From an uncultured Dehalococcoidia bacterium (GTDB lineage Bacteria > Chloroflexota > Dehalococcoidia > Lucifugimonadales > CATOSD01), in the NCBI GenBank assembly GCA_951812395.1, contig CATOSD010000002.1, positions 482,442 through 546,441 of the forward strand: a stretch of DNA of 64,000 bases, in the 5' to 3' direction. Positions within the stretch are counted from its first letter, which is position 1; the number at the start of each line of letters is the position of its first letter. Below are positions 9,339 to 17,019 of this stretch, in pieces. Under the pieces are notes generated by a model. That model worked only from the letters and a program-made list of their open reading frames with translations. It did no database searches and was not told the origin of the DNA. The position numbers were made by a program, and so were the translations under genes.

Positions 9339-9367
9339 TTGACACGCAAGCCGTATTATGCTGTACT
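9339..9367 (+). promoter_or_regulatory. Possible sigma-70 promoter for the ATPase operon
   Basis: TTGACA at 9339-9344, 17-nt spacer, weak -10 TGTACT at 9362-9367. Confidence 0.3.
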
Positions 9368-9400
9368 GTTATCAATGAGCATACTGCATGGAGCGCTGAG

Positions 9401-10915
9401 ATGCAAGAATACTCGAGCAAAGTCAACGTCAAAAAACTAGTCTGTGACTTGGCCGACATGTACTCCGATCACCCATTTGACGTGGTGATAACCGAAGTGG
9501 TGGCCAATTCCCTTGATGCCAAGGCGAAGACTATCGATCTCTCCTGGAATGAAGAAGCCAACGTACTAGTGGTCTCCGACGACGGCAATGGTATGGACGC
9601 CGTAGATTTCAGCGAGTACCACGATTTCGCGGCGGAACTCAAATCGCGAGGTTCTGGAATCGGGTTCGCCGGGATAGGCGCCAAAGTTAGCTTCAACATC
9701 GCTAACCGAGTGCTAACGAAAACTCGCACCAATGCCGTGAGCAACGCTTCCGATTGGTGGTGGCACAAGGACGGTTCATTGCGATGGAAGCACATTCGCT
9801 CTCAGCCGCTGCCACATGACGGCACTCGTGTCGAAGTACGCTTTGATCGCGGTCGGACACCTCCCAAAGTCGATGATGCGTATCTGGTTCAAGTTCTGAA
9901 GCGTCACTACCTTCCTTTGTTCATCACCGAATTCACTCGCTCATATTCGGCAATCAAATTATACCCCCTGAGCCTCAAGTTTAGGGTCAATGGCACTGAG
10001 GTGGCGAAAAGGGATCTGTCCACAACCGCCTCCTTGAGCAGCTATGCCCAACTCAAGCTGCGGGCTGGCAACCGTTCTATCGGATGGGGAGCTCTGGGAG
10101 TTTCCGAGCGCGAGTTTCCTGTTGGCAGCACTGGCCCCGGCGTGTTGCTATGCACTTACGGCAAAGTAGTCAAGGCCGAGTTGTTCGGCCAATCTACCGG
10201 CGCGCTGGGTGCCAACCTGTTCGGCGTTGTCGAGATTCCCGAACTGGTGAGTTACCTTACCACTAACAAGAGCGATTTGAAACGGGGTCCCGGTATAACC
10301 GCCGGCCTGAACAGACTTCTCGACCCGGTGCGTGATGAACTGAAGGCGTTTCTGCTTAGGCACGGGATCGCCCCGGTCAATCAGAACCGGAACCAATTGT
10401 CATCGAAATTGGAACGTGAACTGATCAAGATGGTGAAGAGTTTGCCCGAACTGCGGGACTTTGACGGTCTGCTTCGCAAGTCCAACGCGTTGAGGAAGAG
10501 CGACAATGGTAGCATGCCGGTGTCCATCGACAACAATCGGCAGAGCCGAGAAGCATCGTCAAGCGTAAATGGCGGCTCATCTAGTGCAGAGTCCGGGAAC
10601 GGTGGAGGCAAGTCGCGCAAGCGGGATAAACATGGCAATACCAAGGCCAAACGACAGATGTCCCGACGCAACCAAGGTCCTCGAGTCGCCTTCGAGGCGC
10701 ACCCCGACAGAAACGAGACCGCTTGGCTCGACTCCAACACCATCGTAATCAATAGCGGCCACAGTGCATATCGTCAGAGAGTCAGCCAAGAGCAAGCAAG
10801 GCTTACCTATTGCATGTTCGCAATAGGGGTTGCGTTGGACAAGGCTGAACTCGTACAGGCTTCGGAAAGCGAAAGCTACGTGGATAAGTTCATCGCGGCT
10901 TGGGGCCAATCGTGA
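9401..10915 (+). CDS. GHKL/HATPase_c_3-type ATPase (MORC/MutL/Hsp90-like N-terminus) with linker and unique C-terminal domain
   Basis: Motifs EVVANSLDAKA (N-box), VVSDDGNGMD (G1), GSGIGFAGIGAK (G2); Ser/Gly/Lys-rich linker; C-terminal TIVINSGHSAYRQR. The ORF may extend up to 9308. Confidence 0.85.
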   Translation: MQEYSSKVNVKKLVCDLADMYSDHPFDVVITEVVANSLDAKAKTIDLSWNEEANVLVVSDDGNGMDAVDFSEYHDFAAELKSRGSGIGFAGIGAKVSFNIANRVLTKTRTNAVSNASDWWWHKDGSLRWKHIRSQPLPHDGTRVEVRFDRGRTPPKVDDAYLVQVLKRHYLPLFITEFTRSYSAIKLYPLSLKFRVNGTEVAKRDLSTTASLSSYAQLKLRAGNRSIGWGALGVSEREFPVGSTGPGVLLCTYGKVVKAELFGQSTGALGANLFGVVEIPELVSYLTTNKSDLKRGPGITAGLNRLLDPVRDELKAFLLRHGIAPVNQNRNQLSSKLERELIKMVKSLPELRDFDGLLRKSNALRKSDNGSMPVSIDNNRQSREASSSVNGGSSSAESGNGGGKSRKRDKHGNTKAKRQMSRRNQGPRVAFEAHPDRNETAWLDSNTIVINSGHSAYRQRVSQEQARLTYCMFAIGVALDKAELVQASESESYVDKFIAAWGQS

Positions 10916-11394
10916 TGGCCAGCGGTAAGCGCTACGCCGCGGTCGCCTTCAAGAAGCGAGGTGGCGCTTATCGAGGCTCAGTCGAGTTGAGGGACCTTCC
11001 CCTGCTGCGCGACGATCCCGCTGACACTATGCAGGCCGTTACCGCCATTTACCAAGGGGCCCTCAAGGAGATACGTCAATGGCAACGTGACGCTGAAGCC
11101 CTGCGTCTCTCGAGAATCCCCCTGACGAGCAGGCAGGCATGGGATTTGGGAGACATAGTGCATAGGCTCCAAGCCAACCTCGCGGTGCATTTATGCCGGT
11201 TGGACGGGTTGTATGAACACTTGGCGCGTCACGCAGGGACATCTCGCTGGCTTAAGGAGTACGTCACGTTTCGACGATACGTCGAAGATGTTGAAACAAT
11301 ACCTGAATGCCTCAACTGGAATAGCATAGCCAAAAGGCCAAAAGCGGCGGGCCAAGCCATTTCGGCAGGTCTGGATTTGGAGAACGAGAGCTGA
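10915..11394 (+). CDS. Uncharacterised helical protein encoded between the ATPase and sigma/HARE genes
   Basis: TGATG overlaps with both neighbours (10913-10917 and 11392-11396); no family recognised. Confidence 0.75.
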   Translation: MASGKRYAAVAFKKRGGAYRGSVELRDLPLLRDDPADTMQAVTAIYQGALKEIRQWQRDAEALRLSRIPLTSRQAWDLGDIVHRLQANLAVHLCRLDGLYEHLARHAGTSRWLKEYVTFRRYVEDVETIPECLNWNSIAKRPKAAGQAISAGLDLENES

Positions 11395-13040
11395 TGAACG
11401 TCAATAATCCGATTGACCTTGCCATTGAGGAACTGGCGGCGCGTGGCACGGCATTCTCCTCCGAAGATGTTGCCGATTATGCAGGTCTTGAAGGGCTGAA
11501 AGACACGATCAGCGGACGATTACGCACCTGGCGTGATAACAATGCTCTATTGCCTTTGGACGAAGGGAACCGCCTTCGCCATTTGACGACGCGCGTAGTA
11601 GAAAACTGGTGGGTTGCCCATACCCTACGCATCGCAAGCGGCGAGCTAGACTACGTGCGCTCGGCTCAGCTTGCTCGTTCGATGTCTTTGTCGTTCCTAG
11701 CGGTCACTGAACCGCGGTGGCTTACCCCTCCCGACAGTGTCTTGGAGATAGGTCGTCGGTGGGCGATGCTCGCCGATGGCTGTGTGCCTGGCACCTATGT
11801 CTTCCCATGGGCTTCTCTGCTGATAGCCAATCGCCACTTGCAGGACATGTTCAAAGAAACCTTCACTCTCGAAGGCTCTGGCTATTGGTTCAAGCTCTTG
11901 GTCGATGACGACAAAGTGGAGGAAAACTGGCGTCGCATAGGGGACGCACTGACGGATTTGACGCTCTATACTCCAGTTGACACCGCCGTGGATAGAGTGC
12001 TCAGCGCCCTGACTGAGCGAGAGGCATACATATTAAAAGGTCGTCTGGGAATTGATGCTGATAGACCATCCACTTTGGAAAGTCTAGGCGCAAGACTTGG
12101 AGTGACCAGGGAGCGGATTCGACAGATAGAGTACCGAACTCGACAAAAGTTGGTCCGCCGGGTACGGGCCCGAATAAGCCTCAACAGCCGAGAGCCTCAT
12201 AGAGACCTGTGGCTCGGTTTTGCGGCCGACTTTATCCAGACAAAAGGCTCACTGGTGATAGATGAAGATACGATGACGCCACGGCGAAGGCTGGCGCTCG
12301 AGCTCATCGGCCTGAATACCGTCGAAATTCCAACTCTGCAACTGCGCGTCGTCGCGCCAGAAGCCCATCACGAGTACATACAAGGCGCCCTCAACGATCC
12401 CAAATCTAGTCCTCCCAGCGACGTTGCCGACCCGCGCCCACAGATACCCGACGCATTCCATTTCTTGCCACGACCAGACGGAGAACGGCTGTCAGAGGCA
12501 TGGGGTGAGCATCGCAGAGAGCAGGTTAGCAAAACCAGAGCAGGGATGTTGCGGGAGGCCCTACGTTACTTGGGGCGACCGGCTCATTTCACCGAGATTG
12601 CCGAAGTAGCCAATCGGCTGTTTCCGGAGCGCCAAAACTCGACGCGCAACTGGCACGCCGCACTCTCTTACGATGGCGCTGGAGACCTCGGCATTGTGTG
12701 GATTGGCAAGAAGGGCGTCTACGGCCTTACCGAGCATGGCTACTCACGCCCCAGCACCGATATGTTCGATGCTGTAGCTACGATTGTAGAGTCGAGATAT
12801 GGCGCGACGGGGAGCCCCGTGCCATTCGACTTCGTCCTAACTGAACTGCGGAAGCAACGAACAGAACCAATGCCCAACAGTGTGGCCATGGCTTTAGGCT
12901 TCAACGAACGGGTTACGGACTTGGGCGGCGGCAGATACGTGCCAAATAGTTGCGCCCCTGAGGCTTCAAGCGATTCGCCTAGCGAAGACCTTGACTTTGA
13001 AGCGGCGTTCGCCGCCTTTTCCGATGGAAGAGACCCATAG
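11394..13040 (+). CDS. Sigma-70 region 4-like + HARE-HTH domain protein
   Basis: [55 protein letters not shown] (sigma70 r4); TRAGMLREALRYLGRPAHFTEIAEVANRLFPERQ...IGKKGVYGLTEHG (HARE-HTH-like). Confidence 0.8.
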   Translation: MNVNNPIDLAIEELAARGTAFSSEDVADYAGLEGLKDTISGRLRTWRDNNALLPLDEGNRLRHLTTRVVENWWVAHTLRIASGELDYVRSAQLARSMSLSFLAVTEPRWLTPPDSVLEIGRRWAMLADGCVPGTYVFPWASLLIANRHLQDMFKETFTLEGSGYWFKLLVDDDKVEENWRRIGDALTDLTLYTPVDTAVDRVLSALTEREAYILKGRLGIDADRPSTLESLGARLGVTRERIRQIEYRTRQKLVRRVRARISLNSREPHRDLWLGFAADFIQTKGSLVIDEDTMTPRRRLALELIGLNTVEIPTLQLRVVAPEAHHEYIQGALNDPKSSPPSDVADPRPQIPDAFHFLPRPDGERLSEAWGEHRREQVSKTRAGMLREALRYLGRPAHFTEIAEVANRLFPERQNSTRNWHAALSYDGAGDLGIVWIGKKGVYGLTEHGYSRPSTDMFDAVATIVESRYGATGSPVPFDFVLTELRKQRTEPMPNSVAMALGFNERVTDLGGGRYVPNSCAPEASSDSPSEDLDFEAAFAAFSDGRDP

Positions 13041-13153
13041 AAGATAATTCCGGCGACGCCCTTTCTAAGAACGTTGACACTTGCAATGCGAGCGGTAACT
13101 GTCAAGCATTGTTGAAGGCCGCGCTCTTTGCTGGCTGCCATCCGGGCGTGCCG

Positions 13154-14323
13154 CTAGCGGGGCAGGCCGAGCCCGCGCTGTGCGATGATGTTGCGCTGTA
13201 TCTCGTTGGTGCCCGCGCCGAAGCGCATGAGCGGCGTCTGGCGGTACATGCGCTCGAACCTGCCCTGCAGGTAGGCCCACTTCGAGCCGCCCTTGAGTTG
13301 GCCTCGGGGTCCCATGATCTCGAGCGCGACGGCGGACATTCGTTGGGCCAGCTCGGAAGACCAGACCTTGGCTATCGAGGCCTCCTTGGTGGGGACGAGC
13401 TCGTTTTCGATCATCCAGGCGTTGCGGTACGAGAACAGCCGGAGAACGTCCACTTCGACCGCAAGCTCGGCGAGCTTGCGGCGCACGACGGGGTCTTCGG
13501 CGAGGGGAGCGCCGTTGCGGCTGGTGTCGCGGGTGAACCGGCTAAGCTCGTCGAGGCTGCGCTGGAGCGGGCTAATCGGCGCGACCGCGGCGCGTTCGTA
13601 ATCCAGGGCCATCGCCACCACGTAGAAGCCGCGGTTCTCCTCACCCACCAGGTTGTCGCGCGGTATGCGGACGTCCTCGAAGAAAACCTCGTTGGTGCGG
13701 CCATCCCCCATCGTCCAAAGCGGGCGTATGGTGATGCCCGGAGAATCGAGGGGCACGATCATCAGCGAGACGCCGCGGTGCTTGGGCTCGTTTGCGTCGG
13801 TTCGCGCTGCAAGCCAGATGTGTGTGGAGTAGTGGGCGGCAGAGGTGTAAATTTTCTGGCCGTTGATAACATAGTCATCGCCGTCGGCGACGGCCCTCGT
13901 CTGGAGGGAGCCCAGGTCCGTGCCGGCGGAAGGCTCGGAGTAGCCGAGGGCGAACTCGTACTCGCCGCTGAGTATGCCGCCCAGGTACTGTTGGCGTTGC
14001 TCTTCGGTGCCCGCGCGGAACAGCGTCGGCCCGACCGAGGTGAGGCTCAGTCCGCCGTAGGGCAGCCCGTGATAGCCAAGCTCCTCGGTGAGGATGAACT
14101 GGTACAGCAGTGGCTTGCCGCCGCCGCCGTACTCCTCGGGCCAGCTTATGCCGAGCAGCCCCTTTTGGCCCAGCAGCCGCTTGAACTCGCGGCCTGCCTC
14201 CGACGCCGAGCCGTCGGCCGCGGCCTGAATCTCGGCGATCATCTCGGGAGGCACTTCGTCGCGAATGAACGCGCGGACGTGTTCTCGGAACTGCTCTTGC
14301 TCTGGGGTAAAACGAAAGTCCAT
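13154..14323 (-). CDS. Acyl-CoA dehydrogenase family protein
   Basis: MDFRFTPEQEQFREHVRAFIRDEVPP...RFGAGTNEIQRNIIAQRGLGLPR. Confidence 0.95.
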   Translation of the reverse strand: MDFRFTPEQEQFREHVRAFIRDEVPPEMIAEIQAAADGSASEAGREFKRLLGQKGLLGISWPEEYGGGGKPLLYQFILTEELGYHGLPYGGLSLTSVGPTLFRAGTEEQRQQYLGGILSGEYEFALGYSEPSAGTDLGSLQTRAVADGDDYVINGQKIYTSAAHYSTHIWLAARTDANEPKHRGVSLMIVPLDSPGITIRPLWTMGDGRTNEVFFEDVRIPRDNLVGEENRGFYVVAMALDYERAAVAPISPLQRSLDELSRFTRDTSRNGAPLAEDPVVRRKLAELAVEVDVLRLFSYRNAWMIENELVPTKEASIAKVWSSELAQRMSAVALEIMGPRGQLKGGSKWAYLQGRFERMYRQTPLMRFGAGTNEIQRNIIAQRGLGLPR

Positions 14324-14544
14324 AGCGTATCCCGCTCCACGTGCTCGCCCGCGCCGCCTGATGCGGGGAGGCTATCAGCAGGCGCGAAGGGGTGTCAAGG
14401 ACGGGAGAGCCGACTCGGCCCACTTCCAATCGGCTTGCTCTTTGGTGGCCCAGAGATTAACCTTTCCCCTATAGAGGTATTGCTTCCTTGCCGGTCGCAG
14501 ACCTCTGTTCGTTCGCAACAAACCCCTGATGGAGTTGGCCTACC

Positions 14545-15474
14545 ATGTGGGTCTACATAGCGCGGCGTCTGCTGTGGCTCCCCGTGCTGTTGGTCGCGGT
14601 CTCGCTCGTGACCTTCGCGCTCGGCCGCTTCGGGCCGGGCGACCCCGTGCAGGTGATGTTGGGCGTGCGCTACGAGGAGGAGACGGCCGACAGGCTGCGC
14701 GAACAACTCGGTTTGAACCGGCCCTTCTTCGTGCAGTACGGCGACTACGTTTGGCGGGCTATGCGCGGGGACCTGGGCGAGAGCATACGCTTTCGCGGCC
14801 GACCCGTAAGCGAGCTTCTGGGCGCGAAGATCTGGGTGTCTTTCCAGGTCAGCATCGCCGCGCTGATCGTCAGCGTGGGGCTGGGCCTGCCGCTGGGGTT
14901 CTGGGTGGCGCACAAGCAGGGGCGCTGGGAAGACCCCACCACGGTTAGCCTGTCGCTAGTGCTCATGTCCATTCCCATCATGGTGACGATCCCGTTAATG
15001 CTGTGGGCGTTCTGCCTGAAATTGAGTTGGTTGCCGTGTTCCGGCTGGGGCGGGTTCTGGGATGTGCGCATCATCATCCCGGCCATAACGATGGGCATTC
15101 CGGGTGTGGCGGGCCTGGCGCGGCTGATGCGGGCGAGCACGCTGGACGTGATGGGGCAGGACTTCATACGTACGGCACGCGCCAAGGGTCTGTCGGAGGT
15201 GGTGGTGGATGCCCGCCACGTGCTCAAGAACTCGCTCATTCCGGTGGTGACGGTCATATCGCTTTCGCTTCCGGGATTGCTGAGCACCGGTATCATCACA
15301 GAGCGAATTCTGGGCATTCCCGGCCTGGGCAACCTGGCGATAGATGCCATCTTCAACAGAGACTACCCAGTGATCATGGCCATAACGCTGATTGGCGCGG
15401 TGGCTTTCGTGCTGGCCAACCTCGTGGCCGACATTGTGTACACGCTGATAGACCCCAGGATTCGCTATAGCTGA
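14545..15474 (+). CDS. ABC transporter permease, DppB/OppB family
   Basis: MWVYIARRLLWLPVLLVAVSLVTFALGRFGPGDPV...ARLMRASTLDVMGQDFIRTARAKGLSE. Confidence 0.95.
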   Translation: MWVYIARRLLWLPVLLVAVSLVTFALGRFGPGDPVQVMLGVRYEEETADRLREQLGLNRPFFVQYGDYVWRAMRGDLGESIRFRGRPVSELLGAKIWVSFQVSIAALIVSVGLGLPLGFWVAHKQGRWEDPTTVSLSLVLMSIPIMVTIPLMLWAFCLKLSWLPCSGWGGFWDVRIIIPAITMGIPGVAGLARLMRASTLDVMGQDFIRTARAKGLSEVVVDARHVLKNSLIPVVTVISLSLPGLLSTGIITERILGIPGLGNLAIDAIFNRDYPVIMAITLIGAVAFVLANLVADIVYTLIDPRIRYS

Positions 15475-15484
15475 CCGGGCGTCG

Positions 15485-16489
15485 GTGCGCCGACGGAGGG
15501 AGGACGGGACAGGTTTGGCAACGGGTCAACTGAGCCTCGAACAGGAGTTGCGTCGTCCCACCAGGGGACACCTGGCCCTGGCTTGGGCGCGCCTCGTTCG
15601 CAAGCGCATTGCGCTCGCGTGCATGGCCGCCCTCGCCATCGTCTACATGCTGGGCATCTTCGCCCCGGTGGTGTCCTTCTTCGCCCCCTACGGCTACACG
15701 GAGCAGGACTACACCGCGATTCGCAAGCCGCCAAACTTATCCCACTGGGCCGGCACCGATTTGAAGGGCCGAGACGTGCTCATGCGCGTCGTATGGGCCG
15801 TGCAGACGACGGTCATCATCACGGTCGTGGTGGTGGCCACGGGCGGGATAGCGCTAGGAGTTACGCTGGGGTTGGTGGCCGGATACCTGGGCCGGCGCGT
15901 GGACTCTCTAATCATGCGTACCGGCGAGTTGTTCAGCGCCTTCCCCGACATTCTGCTGATAATTCTCATAGCCGCGACGCTGGGCGGGCGCATCCGAGAC
16001 ATGGTGTGGTGGATCGAGGACAACACTTTCCTGGACGGGCTGGCGAGGAGCGGCGCCGCCGACTACCTTGTTATATCGGTTGCGCTGGTGTCGTTCGGGT
16101 GGATAGGCATGGCGCGGCTGGTGCGGGGCCAGGTGCTTTATCTCAAGGAGTCGCAGTTCGTGGACGCGGCGCGGGCGGCGGGTACCTCGACACCCCGCAT
16201 ACTGTTCGTTCACATTTTGCCCAATGCCATCAGCCCTATCGTGGTGACCGTGAGCATGTCGATGGGGGCGCTGGTGGGCGCGGAGATCATCCTGAGTTGG
16301 CTGGGGCTTGGCGTTCAGCCGCCCAAGCCCAGCCTCGGCACGATGCTGCTTGAGGCGGGATCGCTGAGCGCGCTGCGTGAGGTGCCGTGGATGCTGCTGG
16401 CGCCGGGCGTTGCGGCGTGGACGATAGTGTTGGCGTGGAACCTGCTGGGCGACTCGCTCAACGACGTGCTCAACCCGCGCACGCGGTGA
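15485..16489 (+). CDS. ABC transporter permease, DppC/OppC family
   Basis: GTDLKGRDVLMRVVWA...AARAAGTSTPRILFVHILPNAISPIVV. Confidence 0.95.
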   Translation: MRRRREDGTGLATGQLSLEQELRRPTRGHLALAWARLVRKRIALACMAALAIVYMLGIFAPVVSFFAPYGYTEQDYTAIRKPPNLSHWAGTDLKGRDVLMRVVWAVQTTVIITVVVVATGGIALGVTLGLVAGYLGRRVDSLIMRTGELFSAFPDILLIILIAATLGGRIRDMVWWIEDNTFLDGLARSGAADYLVISVALVSFGWIGMARLVRGQVLYLKESQFVDAARAAGTSTPRILFVHILPNAISPIVVTVSMSMGALVGAEIILSWLGLGVQPPKPSLGTMLLEAGSLSALREVPWMLLAPGVAAWTIVLAWNLLGDSLNDVLNPRTR

Positions 16490-16520
16490 TGGCGCGCAAT
16501 CTGCGAGAGAGGGATGGAAT

Positions 16521-16745
16521 ATGACAGAACTTCTTCAACAAGCCTTCGAGAAAGCATCCGAGCTTCCGCAAGAAGAGCAGGACAGGTTCGCACGATTCCT
16601 TTTGTCCGAACTGGAGTCTGAACTGCGTTGGGCAGAATTGTTTAGCCGCCCCGAATCCGAGGACCTGCTGGAACGGCTAGCCGACGAGGCTGTAGCGGCG
16701 CATCGCGCCGGACTGACACGACCCTTAGACGTGGACGAACTCTAA
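16521..16745 (+). CDS. Small antitoxin-like protein
   Basis: MTELLQQAFEKASELPQEEQDRFARFLLSELESE..., typical of ParD/DUF2281-like antitoxin partners; followed by a ParE-like ORF. Confidence 0.55.
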   Translation: MTELLQQAFEKASELPQEEQDRFARFLLSELESELRWAELFSRPESEDLLERLADEAVAAHRAGLTRPLDVDEL

Positions 16746-17013
16746 CGTTGCGTTCGTTCTTGAGAGCTTCTGGGATGAATATCGCCGCCTTCCATACCAC
16801 GTAAGACGACAGGCGAGGGAGTCATACCGATTCTTCGCGTCAGATCCCAATCACCCCAGCTTGCATTTCAAGCGCGTCAGCCGACGGCGCCCGGTCTATT
16901 CGGCGCGAGTGAGCGACGACTATCGCGCGCTTGGGGTGCTTTATGGGGGCGACATCCTGTGGTTCTGGATTGGTCCGCACCGAGAGTACGACCGGGTACT
17001 CAGGAAGATCTGA
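16729..17013 (+). CDS. ParE/RelE-like toxin ORF without canonical start codon
   Basis: Manual translation: VAFVLESFWDEYRRLPYHVRRQARESYRFFASDPNHPSLHFKRVSRRRPVYSARVSDDYRALGVLYGGDILWFWIGPHREYDRVLRKI*. Open from the TAG at 16726; absent from the supplied ORF track. Confidence 0.65.
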   Translation, partial: TWTNSNVAFVLESFWDEYRRLPYHVRRQARESYRFFASDPNHPSLHFKRVSRRRPVYSARVSDDYRALGVLYGGDILWFWIGPHREYDRVLRKI

Positions 17014-17019
17014 GCCCGC

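Noticed and set aside
13109-14560. 483-aa + strand ORF over the acyl-CoA dehydrogenase
   Set aside because: Antisense shadow ORF; the minus-strand ACAD is unambiguous.
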